The notes beneath the pieces are model-generated. The model saw only the letters and a program-made list of their open reading frames with translations. It made no database searches and was not told where the DNA came from. 64,000 nucleotides of DNA, from assembly GCF_900117425.1 (NCBI RefSeq), contig NZ_FPEH01000032.1, forward strand, positions 248,001 to 312,000, given 5' to 3'. The position numbers and the translations under genes were made by a program. The DNA is from Novosphingobium sp. NDB2Meth1 (lineage in GTDB: Bacteria; Pseudomonadota; Alphaproteobacteria; Sphingomonadales; Sphingomonadaceae). Every line of letters begins with the position of its first letter. The stretch's first letter is position 1. Below are positions 33,958-42,702 of the stretch, piece after piece.

Positions 33958-34650
33958 ATGCCGCGCCTGCCCGACGTGCTGCGCAGCATCGCGTTCTATG
34001 CTGCATTCTATGGCGGCACCGTGCTGCTCGTGTTCGTCGCGCTGGCGGTCATGCCGCTGGGCGGAAACCGCTACCGCGAGGTCGTTCGGATCTGGTCCAC
34101 GTGGCACCGCACTTGCGTGGAAAAGCTGCTCGGCATCACCGTTGTCGGCGATCGGTTCGCCCCCCGGCCCGGTGTGCTCTACGCGATCAAGCACGAGTCC
34201 TTCTTCGAGGCGATCGACCTCCCCCACATGTACCCGCTGCCGGTCGTCTTCGCGAAGGAGCAGTTGCTGCGCATTCCGCTGTGGGGCCGGATCGGCACGC
34301 GCTACGGCCTCATCGCGGTGGACCGCGCGCGCGGCGCCAGCGCGCTCAGGACCATGCTCGCCGAAGCCCGGCGCTGGACCGCAGACGGCCGTCCGCTCGT
34401 CATCTTCCCCGAAGGCACCCGCGTTCCGCACGGCACACAGCCCGCGTTGCAGGCCGGGTTTGCCGGGCTCTACAAGATGCTCGGCCTGCCGGTCGTCCCC
34501 GTCGCGGTGGACAGCGGGCCGCTCTACCACCATGTGTGGAAGCGCCCCGGCACGATCCGCTATCGCTTCGGGGAGGAAATCCCCCCCGGCCTTCCGCGCG
34601 AAGAGATCGAAGCCCGCGTTCACGCCGCGATCAATGTGCTGAGCGCGTGA
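33958..34650 (+). CDS. 1-acyl-sn-glycerol-3-phosphate acyltransferase-like protein (PlsC family)
   Basis: A 230-residue membrane protein with an N-terminal transmembrane helix (about 9-35), a K-H-E-S-F-F-E acyltransferase box (the H-x4-D motif with Glu in place of Asp) and a V-I-F-P-E-G-T-R box. These define the PlsC/lysophosphatidic acid acyltransferase family. The replacement of the usual Asp by Glu is seen in a subset of this family. It ends with a GTGA overlap to the Nramp-like gene. It is probably involved in phospholipid synthesis. Confidence 0.8.
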   Translation: MPRLPDVLRSIAFYAAFYGGTVLLVFVALAVMPLGGNRYREVVRIWSTWHRTCVEKLLGITVVGDRFAPRPGVLYAIKHESFFEAIDLPHMYPLPVVFAKEQLLRIPLWGRIGTRYGLIAVDRARGASALRTMLAEARRWTADGRPLVIFPEGTRVPHGTQPALQAGFAGLYKMLGLPVVPVAVDSGPLYHHVWKRPGTIRYRFGEEIPPGLPREEIEARVHAAINVLSA

Positions 34651-35933
34651 CCATCGACGACGCCCGCACCGACGAGCGACATACCGAGGCCGACGCCCGC
34701 AGCTGGGGCGAAGTGCTCGGCCCCGGCCTGATCACCGGCGCGGCGGACGATGATCCCAGCGGGATCGGCACCTACAGCCAGGTCGGCGCGCAGTTCGGCT
34801 TCAGCCTCGCGTGGATCATGGTGTTCAGCTATCCGCTGCTCGTCGCCACCCAGCTGATCTGCGCGCGGATCGGCGCGGTGACCGGGCACGGCATCGCGCA
34901 CAACCTGAAGCGGCACTATCCGCGCCCGGTGCTGTGGTTTTCGGTCCTGCTGCTGCTGGTGGCGAATACCATCAACCTTGGCTCGGACCTCGGCGCCATG
35001 GCGGCGGCGCTCAATCTGCTGCTGCCGGGGCCGACCATGCTCTATGTCGTGTTGTTCGGCGTGGCCTCGGTGCTGCTCGAGATCTTCGTCAGCTACGCGC
35101 GCTATACCCGCATCCTCAAATGGTCAGCGCTTTCGCTGCTCGCCTATATCCTCGTGCCGTTCGTCGCGCAGCTCTCGCCGAGCGAGGTGCTGCACGGCGT
35201 GCTGGTGCCGCAACTGAGCTTTGACCGCCAGACGACGATGGCGGTGATCGCCACGCTCGGCACCACGATCAGCCCATACCTGTTCTTCTGGCAGGCCGGG
35301 CAGGAAGTGGAGGAGCAGCACCGCCTGCACACGCATCCGCTCGGCGTGTTTCCGCGTGCTGCAGGCCCCGGCCTTGCCCGGATGCGCACCGATACCGTGG
35401 TCGGCATGGCAGTGACGAGTGTAACCGCACTGTTCATCGTGATCGCCACGGCGGCGACGCTGCACGCGCACGGGATCAACCAGATTGCTTCTGCCGATGC
35501 GGCGGCAAGTGCGCTGCGGCCGATTGCGGGCGATCTCAGCTTCCTGCTTTTCGCGGTGGGGATCATCGGCATCGGCCTGCTCGCCGTGCCGGTGCTGGCG
35601 GGGTCAGCGGCCTACGCGCTTTCGGAAACTTTCGGCTGGACCGAAGGGCTCGATCGCAAGCCTCACGAAGCCAAGGCCTTCTACGGCGCGATCGTGGTGG
35701 CGGTGCTCGGCGGGATGGCGCTCAACCTGATCGGGATTGATCCAATGCAGGCGCTGTACTGGACGGCGGTCATCAACGGCCTGCTCGCCCCGCCGCTGAT
35801 GGTGATGACCATGCTCGCCGCCAGCAATCCCAAAGTCATGGGCCGGCTTACCCTGCCCCCGCTGCTCAAGATCGGCGGCTGGGCGGCGACGGCAGTGATG
35901 ATCCTTGTCTCGGCAATGTTCCTGCTCAGCTGA
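34647..35933 (+). CDS. Nramp-like divalent metal transporter with variant metal-site motifs
   Basis: A 428-residue protein with about 10-11 transmembrane helices and Nramp fold features. The helix-1 metal motif, D-P-G-N in MntH, is D36-P-S-G39 here. The helix-6 A-M-P-H motif with its metal-coordinating methionine is T-I-S209-P-Y211. GTG 34647 overlaps the acyltransferase stop. Because the methionine that favours transition metals is replaced, selectivity may differ from MntH; this is inference. It is likely the last gene of the ftsE operon. Confidence 0.78.
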   Translation: MTIDDARTDERHTEADARSWGEVLGPGLITGAADDDPSGIGTYSQVGAQFGFSLAWIMVFSYPLLVATQLICARIGAVTGHGIAHNLKRHYPRPVLWFSVLLLLVANTINLGSDLGAMAAALNLLLPGPTMLYVVLFGVASVLLEIFVSYARYTRILKWSALSLLAYILVPFVAQLSPSEVLHGVLVPQLSFDRQTTMAVIATLGTTISPYLFFWQAGQEVEEQHRLHTHPLGVFPRAAGPGLARMRTDTVVGMAVTSVTALFIVIATAATLHAHGINQIASADAAASALRPIAGDLSFLLFAVGIIGIGLLAVPVLAGSAAYALSETFGWTEGLDRKPHEAKAFYGAIVVAVLGGMALNLIGIDPMQALYWTAVINGLLAPPLMVMTMLAASNPKVMGRLTLPPLLKIGGWAATAVMILVSAMFLLS

Positions 35934-36108
35934 GCGGCGATTTTCCTACAGGGGCAGTTTCTGGCATGACGAGGGGGCAGGAGCGCCGCGCTGCGCTCTG
36001 CTCTTTGAAATCGTCCAATGCCCGGCAAAGCGGCTCACGCCGAAATGTGTCACCTTGTCGCTTTTTCCGTGTTTAATGCTCGCGAATCAGATATTTAAAC
36101 CCCATCTC

Positions 36109-36133
36109 CAAAAGCGACACAGTGTCGCTTTTG
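36109..36133. terminator. Palindrome between convergent Nramp-like and tyrC genes
   Basis: CAAAAGCGACAC-A-GTGTCGCTTTTG forms a 12-bp stem with a 1-3 nt loop. Short T-runs are built into the stem ends, so it could terminate from both sides. The motif TGTCGCTTTT occurs three times within 90 bp. Confidence 0.5.
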
Positions 36134-36148
36134 TCGCTTTTGCCTGCC

Positions 36149-37057
36149 CTAATCGTCGTGGCTGCGCCCGAAGTCGGGCCGTGCATCATCCTGGCCCATC
36201 TCGATGATCGAGCGGCGGATCGCGCGGGTGCGCGTGAAGGTGTCGAACAGCATCGCGCCGTCGCCCTTGCGGATGGCCTTCTGCAGTTCGGTCAGATCCT
36301 CGCTGAAGCGCTGCAACATTTCGAGCACGGCATCGCGGTTGCTGAGGAACACGTCGCGCCACATCGTCGGATCGGAGGCGGCGATGCGGGTGAAGTCGCG
36401 GAAACCGCCTGCGGAATACTTGATCACCTCGCTCTGCGTCACTTCCTCGAGGTCCGAAGCCGTGCCGACAATGGTGTAGGCGATCAGGTGCGGCAGGTGA
36501 CTGGTGACGGCAAGAACGCGGTCGTGATGTTCGGCGTCCATCACTTCGACCCGCGCGCCGAGCGCTTCCCAGAACGCCATGACCCGCGCCACGTCGGCCT
36601 CGTCGGCGCCCGCAGGCGGCGTCACGATGCACCAGCGGTTGCGGAACAGCGCGGCAAAGCCAGCATCCGGCCCGCTCTGTTCGGTGCCCGCCACCGGGTG
36701 CGCGGGGATCACGGTCATGCCCGGCAGCGTTTCGGCCAGCGCCTTGGCAACGCTCGCCTTGCTCGAACCGACGTCGGTCACGATCACGCCGGGCGCGAGG
36801 TACGGCCGGATCGCGGCGCCCGCTGCCGCCATCGCACCGACCGGCACGCAGAGCACCACGAGGTCAGCCCCGGTCACCGCTTCGGCGACCGTTTCGGGCA
36901 CGAAATTGGCAAGGCCGATTTCCCGCGCCCGCTCGCGCACCGCCGGATCGGCATCGAAGCCGGTGGTCATGGCGTCCGGCAAGTGCGCATGGACCGCCCT
37001 TGCGACCGAGCCGCCAAGGAGGCCCAATCCGATAATGGCGACGCGATCAAAGCTCAT
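36149..37057 (-). CDS. tyrC: Cyclohexadienyl/prephenate dehydrogenase TyrC
   Basis: A 302-residue NAD(P)-dependent dehydrogenase with an N-terminal G-L-G-L-L-G-G-S nucleotide-binding loop, D-V-G-S-S-K and H-P-V-A-G-T-E (substrate-binding histidine), and a C-terminal helical dimerisation domain. It produces tyrosine from arogenate or prephenate. ATG overlaps the hisC stop (ATGA). The hisC-tyrC pairing is known from Zymomonas, another sphingomonad. Confidence 0.9.
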   Translation of the reverse strand: MSFDRVAIIGLGLLGGSVARAVHAHLPDAMTTGFDADPAVRERAREIGLANFVPETVAEAVTGADLVVLCVPVGAMAAAGAAIRPYLAPGVIVTDVGSSKASVAKALAETLPGMTVIPAHPVAGTEQSGPDAGFAALFRNRWCIVTPPAGADEADVARVMAFWEALGARVEVMDAEHHDRVLAVTSHLPHLIAYTIVGTASDLEEVTQSEVIKYSAGGFRDFTRIAASDPTMWRDVFLSNRDAVLEMLQRFSEDLTELQKAIRKGDGAMLFDTFTRTRAIRRSIIEMGQDDARPDFGRSHDD

Positions 37058-38190
37058 CGCGCGGCTTCAGCCATCTGGCGCAGCGCGGCGGCGACGCGGT
37101 CCATCTCTGCCGCCGTGCCGATGGTGATGCGCAGGCACTGCGGCAGCCCCTGACCCGGCAGCCAGCGCGTGATGAAGCCGTGGTCCATCAGGCCCTTGTA
37201 GGCCGCCTCCGCCGTCAGCTTGCCGGAAAACTCGATCAGCACGAAGTTCGCCTCACTCGGCAGCGGACGCAGGCCGTGGTTGCCCAGCGCCGCCAGCGCG
37301 GCCACGAAGCGCGCGCGCTCGGTCCGGTTGTGCTCGCGCGAAGCCTCGACGAACGCCTGATCGCCGAGCGCCGCCAACGCCGCTGCCTGCGCCGTCACGG
37401 TGAGGTTGAACGGCCCGCGGATGCGGTTGAGCATGTCGATCAGATGCGGCGCACCGGTCGCCCAGCCGACGCGTTCACCCGCCAGCCCGTAAATCTTGGA
37501 AAACGTGCGCGTGATCAGCACGTTCTCGGTCGTCGCGGCAAGCGCGAAGGCACCATCGTCGTCCTCGGCGGCGACATATTCGGCATAGGCCTGGTCGACC
37601 ACCAGCAGCACGTCCGCCGGCAGCCCGGCATGCAGGCGCGCCAGTTCGCCGCGCGGAAGGTAGCTGCCGGTCGGATTGTTCGGATTGGCGAGGAACACCA
37701 CCCGCGTCCGCTCCGTCACGCAGCCGAGCAGGACATCGACGTCCGCCGCATAGTCCCGGTCCGCCGCCACCACCGGCTCCGCGCCGCAGCGCCGCGCGGC
37801 GATCTCGTAGACCGAGAAGCCGTAGCGCTGGTAGAGCACTTCGTCTCCCGGCCCGGCGAAAGCCTGTGCGGCAAGGTTGAGCAGCTCGTCCGAGCCGGTG
37901 CCCATCACGATCCGCGCGGGATCGATGCCGTGCAGCGCCCCGAGCGCATCGCGCACGGCGTGGCTTTCGGGATCGGGATAGCGCGCCGGATCGCCCGCGC
38001 CCTCCCCGCTGCCGAGCCGCGCCGCACGGGCCAGTGGGCTGGTGCCCAAGGGGTTCTCGTTGGCCGAAAGCTTGATCAGCACCTGCCCGTCGCTGCCGGT
38101 CGACTTGCCCGGCACGTAGGGATGGATCGCGGCGATCCACGGCTTGGGCACGGGACGAGGAGCGATCACGGGAGCGGATGGTTCGGACAT
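37054..38190 (-). CDS. hisC: Histidinol-phosphate aminotransferase
   Basis: A 378-residue PLP enzyme of aminotransferase class I/II. Seen are S-A-N-E-N-P near the N-terminus, N-P-N-N-P-T-G, and R-T-F-S-K-I-Y-G-L-A-G-E-R-V-G with the PLP-binding lysine. The tyrC neighbour suggests that it may also accept aromatic amino-acid precursors, as reported for the Zymomonas enzyme. The 5' gene of a two-gene operon. Confidence 0.92.
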   Translation of the reverse strand: MSEPSAPVIAPRPVPKPWIAAIHPYVPGKSTGSDGQVLIKLSANENPLGTSPLARAARLGSGEGAGDPARYPDPESHAVRDALGALHGIDPARIVMGTGSDELLNLAAQAFAGPGDEVLYQRYGFSVYEIAARRCGAEPVVAADRDYAADVDVLLGCVTERTRVVFLANPNNPTGSYLPRGELARLHAGLPADVLLVVDQAYAEYVAAEDDDGAFALAATTENVLITRTFSKIYGLAGERVGWATGAPHLIDMLNRIRGPFNLTVTAQAAALAALGDQAFVEASREHNRTERARFVAALAALGNHGLRPLPSEANFVLIEFSGKLTAEAAYKGLMDHGFITRWLPGQGLPQCLRITIGTAAEMDRVAAALRQMAEAAR

Positions 38191-38248
38191 GACCGGCGCG
38201 CCTTAGCGGTCTTGCCGCGCCAAGGGAACCGTCAGCTAGGGTCTTGCG

Positions 38249-40456
38249 CTAGGGATCGACCCGAAGGAGCGCGCCCTTCCAGTCGCTGGCCATGGCGAAG
38301 GCGGGCATCGAGGCCTTGCCGTCCTCGCCGCCGCCGCCGCCGATCAGATGCGGGCCGATCGGCTGGACGCCATCTCCCTTCGGGCTCTGCGGCAAGCCCG
38401 CCGCCGCCAGCTGGTAGGGCGAGGCGCGGTGGCGGGTGCACAGGCCGCCATTGCCATCGGGCACCAGCGCCTGCTCGAACTCGAGCCCCTGCTGCCGCTT
38501 GCGCGAACGGCGCACGCGGGCGACGGCAAGCTGGCCTTCGCCGAGATCGATCACGAACTCGGTGCCCACCGGCACATCGACCAGCCCTTCGATCAGCGCA
38601 CCCGAGACCGACAGGTTGCGCAGCACGACGGGGTAGTAGTGGTTGTCATGGATCGCGCCGATGCGGCGGAACATCGCCTGCCGGTCATGCCGCTGGAACG
38701 CCGGACCCGACGGTTCGATCGTCCAGTTCCCCTCGTTGAGCTTGTTGACAAACTCCTCGTTCGGGATCGGCTGGCTGTAGATGTAGCCCTGCACGAGCGT
38801 GACGTTGAGGCTCTTCATCAGATCGAACTGGTCGAAGCTCTCGACGCCCTCGGCGGTCGTATCCATCTCCAGCGCCTGCGCCAATGCGACGATCGCAGCG
38901 ATGATCGCGCGGTTGCGCGAGCCCGCCTCGGTCGCACCGCGCACGAAGGACTGGTCGATCTTGATCTTGTCGAACGGTGCGGTCTTCAGATAACCGAGCG
39001 ACGAATAGCCCGTCCCGAAGTCATCGAGCGCGAGGCGGACACCAAGACCCTTGAGCGCCTTGAACCGCTCGTTGGTGGCGCCGCCTTCCTGCAGGAACAC
39101 GCTTTCGGTGATTTCCAGCTCCAGCCGCTCGGGCTCCAGTCCCGAATTCGCGAGCGCGCTGGCGACGAGCGAGGGGAAGCCTTCATCACCGAACTGCACC
39201 GGCGAGACGTTGACCGCCACGCGCAGCCCGCCGGGCCAGGCCGCGACTTCCTCGCAGGCCTTGCGCAGGACCCATTCGCCGATGCCCTTGATGAGGTTCG
39301 ATTCCTCGGCAATCGGGATGAACCGCGCCGGGCTGACCTGGCCATGCTCGGGATGGTTCCAGCGCACCAGCGCCTCGACCCCGACGACATGGTTGTCCGC
39401 CGCGCGCACCACCGGCTGGTAGTGGATCTCGAGCTCGTCGCGCTGGAGCGCATCGTGAAGATCTTCCTCGAGCAGGCGGCGATCTGCGGCGGCCTTGAGC
39501 AAGTCCGCGCTGAAGAAACGGAACCGCCCGCGCCCGCCGCCCTTGGCGGCATAGAGCGCAAGGTCCGCGTTGCGCACGAGGCTGTCGCTGTCGTCGCCAT
39601 CGAAGGGCGATACCGCGACGCCGACCGATGCGCCAATGAGGCAGCGGCTGCCGTCGATGGTATAGGGCTGCGAGATGCTGGTGATGATGCTTGTCGCCAT
39701 GTCGCCGAGCAGGCCTCGATCCTCGGTCCCGGGCAGGATCACCTGGAATTCGTCACCGCCGAGGCGGCTGACCTTTTCCTTGTCGCCCACCACGCGAACG
39801 AGGCGCGCGGCAACCTGCTTGAGCAGGGCATCACCCGCCGCGTGGCCCAGCGTATCGTTGACCTGCTTGAAGCGGTCGAGGTCGATCAGCATGATCGCGC
39901 AGGGGCTGCGCTGCTGCGAGCATTGCGTCAGTGTGCGCTCGAGCAGCTGCGACATGCGGCGCCGGTTGAGCAGGCCTGTCAACGCATCGTGCATCGCCAT
40001 GTGCGAGCTTTCCTCGGCCGAGCGCCGCTCGCCGGTGATGTCCTCGCAGTGGCCGCGGAAGCCGGCAAACTCGCCGCGCTGGATGATCGGCTCGCCCGAG
40101 ATCGACCACCACAGTGTTTCACCATCGTCGCGTTCGCTGCGGACGGTCAGTTTCTCGAAACGGCCCTTGCGCGCGAACGCGAACGGGAGCGTGCGCTCGC
40201 CCTCGCTCTCGTTGCCGGCGCGCAGGAACAGTTCAAGGAAGCTATGGCCCGTTGCCGAGCCGCTCTCGACCAGCAGTGCGTGCGCGCCAGGGGAGAGATA
40301 GGTGACGCGGCCTTCGACATCGGTCGACCAGAAGAAGCCGAGCCCAAGATCCTCGTAGGTATGGCAGAGGGCAGCCGCTTCGCTTTCGGACGTGCGGACG
40401 GGCGAGGCATCGCCTGCCCCCAATCCGAATACTCCGCGTGCCTTGCGCAGCACCAC
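38249..40456 (-). CDS. PAS-GGDEF-EAL-PilZ cyclic-di-GMP signalling protein
   Basis: A 735-residue protein with four parts. A PAS domain (about 35-145) is followed by a GGDEF domain with intact GGDEF at 233-237 and no R-x-x-D inhibitory site five residues before it. An EAL domain has E361-A-L and D-D-F-G-T-G-Y-S-S, and a PilZ-like domain (about 585-690) ends in a Gly-rich tail. Both active-site motifs look intact, so synthesis, hydrolysis or both are possible. The start is GTG 40456 with a GGAG only a few bases away. It lies upstream of hisC in the same direction. Confidence 0.88.
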   Translation of the reverse strand: MVLRKARGVFGLGAGDASPVRTSESEAAALCHTYEDLGLGFFWSTDVEGRVTYLSPGAHALLVESGSATGHSFLELFLRAGNESEGERTLPFAFARKGRFEKLTVRSERDDGETLWWSISGEPIIQRGEFAGFRGHCEDITGERRSAEESSHMAMHDALTGLLNRRRMSQLLERTLTQCSQQRSPCAIMLIDLDRFKQVNDTLGHAAGDALLKQVAARLVRVVGDKEKVSRLGGDEFQVILPGTEDRGLLGDMATSIITSISQPYTIDGSRCLIGASVGVAVSPFDGDDSDSLVRNADLALYAAKGGGRGRFRFFSADLLKAAADRRLLEEDLHDALQRDELEIHYQPVVRAADNHVVGVEALVRWNHPEHGQVSPARFIPIAEESNLIKGIGEWVLRKACEEVAAWPGGLRVAVNVSPVQFGDEGFPSLVASALANSGLEPERLELEITESVFLQEGGATNERFKALKGLGVRLALDDFGTGYSSLGYLKTAPFDKIKIDQSFVRGATEAGSRNRAIIAAIVALAQALEMDTTAEGVESFDQFDLMKSLNVTLVQGYIYSQPIPNEEFVNKLNEGNWTIEPSGPAFQRHDRQAMFRRIGAIHDNHYYPVVLRNLSVSGALIEGLVDVPVGTEFVIDLGEGQLAVARVRRSRKRQQGLEFEQALVPDGNGGLCTRHRASPYQLAAAGLPQSPKGDGVQPIGPHLIGGGGGEDGKASMPAFAMASDWKGALLRVDP

Positions 40457-40571
40457 TCCGGTGTCCCCTAGCCAGCTAGTTACTTCACATTAGGTATGTA
40501 ATGCAGGGGCGTTGTAGGAAGGTTAACGCCGCGAGACTGGCCAGATGGCTGCAGCAATCCCTTGCCGATAA

Positions 40572-40608
40572 ACAAAAAAGGGCCGGAAGCACGGGTGTGC
40601 TTCCGGCC
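40572..40608 (-). terminator. Intrinsic terminator of glnK-amtB
   Basis: A 12-bp stem GGCCGGAAGCAC / GTGCTTCCGGCC with a 4-nt loop. Read on the minus strand it is followed by CTTTTTTGTT. It lies 92 bp past the amtB stop. Confidence 0.88.
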
Positions 40609-40699
40609 TTAGTCTGTTCGCAGGAGGAACAAGGTCTGGCGGGGCCCCGAGGTCCGAGAGGGAGAGGATCTGGCCCTCCGGCCCCGCCAAGCTGGTCAA

Positions 40700-42115
40700 T
40701 CAGTAGTTGTAGGCACGCTCGCCATGGTCAGCGATGTCGAGGCCTTCGCGCTCGCCTTCTTCGCTGATCCGCATGCCCATGGTCTTGTCGAGTACGAACC
40801 AGATCACCGCCGTGCCGATGCCCGACCAGGCGAGGGTGATGAGCACCGCTTCGAGCTGGATCACGAGGTGCGCAGCGATGTCGTAGGTCGGTTCGGCAAA
40901 CAGCGGGAATTTGGTGTAGTTGAGCACGCCTTGGCCGCCGAGCGCCGGCGAAGCGACGATGCCGGTGGCGATGGCACCGGTGATGCCGCCGATGCAGTGC
41001 ACACCGAAGACGTCGAGCGTGTCGTCGTACTTGAACTTGTTCTTCACCGTGCTGACGAAGAAGAAGCACAGCGGCGAGACAACCAGACCCAGTACGATCG
41101 AGGTCATCGGCGCGCCGTAGCCCGAAGCCGGGGTGATCGCGACGAGGCCGGCAACGGCACCCGAGGCAGCGCCGAGCATCGACGGCTTGCCGTGCACGAC
41201 CTGCTCGACAACCGCCCAGCTGACGGCAGCAGCGCAAGTGGCCAGCATGGTGTTTACGAAGGCAACTGCGGCAACGCCGTTCGATTCGAGGTTCGAACCC
41301 GCGTTGAAGCCGAACCAGCCCACCCACAGCAGCGAGGCGCCGATCATGGTCATGGTCAGCGAGTGCGGCGGAGTGGCTTCCTTGCCATAGCCCAGGCGCT
41401 TGCCGAGCAGGAGGCAACCGACGAGGCCCGCAATCCCGGCGTTGATGTGAACCACCGTGCCGCCAGCGAAGTCAAGCGCACCCATATTCCAGAGGTAGCC
41501 AGCATCGGTCGGAGCATCTGGCAGGAAGTCCGGACCAGCCCAGTACCAGACCATGTGCGCGATCGGGTAGTAGATGAAGGTCGACCACAGGACGACGAAC
41601 ACCATCAGCGGGGTGAACTTGATGCGTTCCGCGAACGAACCGATGAACAGCGCCGGCGTGATCATGGCGAAGGTCATCTGGAACACGAAGTAGCTGAGTT
41701 CCGGGATGTATACGTTGTTCGAGAACGTCGCCGAGTAGGTCCCGCTGGTGACGCCGGCCATCAGCGCCTTGCCGAAGCCGCCGATGAAGGGCGAACCGCC
41801 GGTGAAGGCGAGGCTGTAGCCGTAGGTTGCCCAGAGCAGGCCCGCGATCGAGACGATCATGAACACCTGCATCAGCACCGAAAGCATGTTCTTGGTGCGG
41901 ACGAGACCGCCATAGAACAGCGCGAGGCCCGGGATGCTCATCATCAGGACGAGCACGGACGAAACAAGCATCCAGGTGGTGTCACCCTTGTTCACCATGG
42001 TGGCCTGCGCCGCCACGTCGGGCGCCTTGACCATCGCCGCCTGGGCGAAAGCAGTGGAAGCGGCGCCGAGCGCAATGCTCGCGCCCGCAACCCCGCCGAT
42101 CATCTTACGGATCAT
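40700..42115 (-). CDS. amtB: Ammonium transporter AmtB
   Basis: A 471-residue polytopic protein with an N-terminal signal-like helix (to A-F-A-Q-A) and eleven further helices. Amt features seen are W-M-L-V-S-S-V-L-V-L, R-T-K-N-M-L, D-F-A-G-G-T-V-V-H-I-N-A-G, and the paired pore histidines region (H-C-I-G-G-I-T-G). ATG 42115 has a strong GAGGGG site; an in-frame start at 42175 would overlap glnK. It conducts ammonium and is blocked by the GlnK protein encoded just upstream. Confidence 0.93.
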   Translation of the reverse strand: MIRKMIGGVAGASIALGAASTAFAQAAMVKAPDVAAQATMVNKGDTTWMLVSSVLVLMMSIPGLALFYGGLVRTKNMLSVLMQVFMIVSIAGLLWATYGYSLAFTGGSPFIGGFGKALMAGVTSGTYSATFSNNVYIPELSYFVFQMTFAMITPALFIGSFAERIKFTPLMVFVVLWSTFIYYPIAHMVWYWAGPDFLPDAPTDAGYLWNMGALDFAGGTVVHINAGIAGLVGCLLLGKRLGYGKEATPPHSLTMTMIGASLLWVGWFGFNAGSNLESNGVAAVAFVNTMLATCAAAVSWAVVEQVVHGKPSMLGAASGAVAGLVAITPASGYGAPMTSIVLGLVVSPLCFFFVSTVKNKFKYDDTLDVFGVHCIGGITGAIATGIVASPALGGQGVLNYTKFPLFAEPTYDIAAHLVIQLEAVLITLAWSGIGTAVIWFVLDKTMGMRISEEGEREGLDIADHGERAYNY

Positions 42116-42171
42116 CGAAGTTCCCCTCATGTCAGAAGTGGCGGTCCCTACCGCGTTCACGACAACCGCGC

Positions 42172-42510
42172 TCACAGGGCGGTATCCCCGGTCTCGCCGG
42201 TGCGGATGCGGGTGGCGGATGCAAGATCGAGCACGAAGATCTTGCCGTCGCCGATCGCCTCGGTGCTGGCAGTCTGCTGGATCACCTCGATGATGCGCGG
42301 AGTCAGATCATCGCTCGCGGCAATCTCGATCTTCACCTTGGGCAACATGTTGGTGGTGTATTCGGCGCCGCGGTAGATCTCGGTCTGGCCCTTCTGCCGC
42401 CCGAAACCCTTCACTTCCGACACCGTCATCCCGGCAACGCCCAGCCCGGAGAGCGCCTCGCGCACTTCGTCGAGCTTGAACGGCTTGATGATGGCGATGA
42501 TGAATTTCAT
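42172..42510 (-). CDS. glnK: Nitrogen regulatory PII protein GlnK
   Basis: A 112-residue PII protein with the T-loop G-Q-T-E-I-Y-R-G-A-E-Y51-T, where Y51 is the uridylylation site, and the C-terminal D-G-K-I-F-V-L-D segment of the B-loop/ATP site. It is encoded directly before amtB, and the pair is driven by a sigma-54 type promoter. It binds ATP, ADP and 2-oxoglutarate and blocks AmtB in the unmodified form. Confidence 0.93.
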   Translation of the reverse strand: MKFIIAIIKPFKLDEVREALSGLGVAGMTVSEVKGFGRQKGQTEIYRGAEYTTNMLPKVKIEIAASDDLTPRIIEVIQQTASTEAIGDGKIFVLDLASATRIRTGETGDTAL

Positions 42511-42564
42511 TCATGCCCCCTTTGCGGCCTTCTCGCCGGGCGACCCGCCGGCTGAACAAGCATC

Positions 42565-42579
42565 GCAAACACCGTGCCA
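42565..42579 (-). promoter_or_regulatory. Sigma-54 promoter of glnK-amtB
   Basis: TGGCACGGTGTTTGC on the minus strand matches the -24 GG / -12 GC consensus exactly in spacing (10 nt between GG and GC). It lies 55 bp upstream of the glnK ATG, as expected for an NtrC-controlled nitrogen operon. I did not find a convincing NtrC enhancer. Confidence 0.82.
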
Positions 42580-42702
42580 AACTCATGGGGCACTGGAATC
42601 AGGGGAAATCTTTTCGCACCTGCGGGAAACTACGGAGGTGGCACGCTCGAATCTTGGGCAGATTCCGTTAACTGCCCAAAAAATAGGCAGCAGCTGTGCG
42701 AC

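Noticed and set aside
32410..34623. Long open frame antisense to ftsX, the YdcF-like and PlsC-like genes
   Set aside because: Typical GC-rich shadow: the sense-strand genes are all recognised and coupled, and the antisense product has an Arg/Ala/Gly composition with no domain.
38348..40471. 700-residue open frame antisense to the GGDEF-EAL gene
   Set aside because: The sense strand has intact GGDEF, EAL and PilZ motifs; the antisense frame has no ribosome site or family.
40724..42376. Long open frame antisense to amtB and glnK
   Set aside because: amtB and glnK are unmistakable; the antisense product is low-complexity, His/Arg/Asp-rich.
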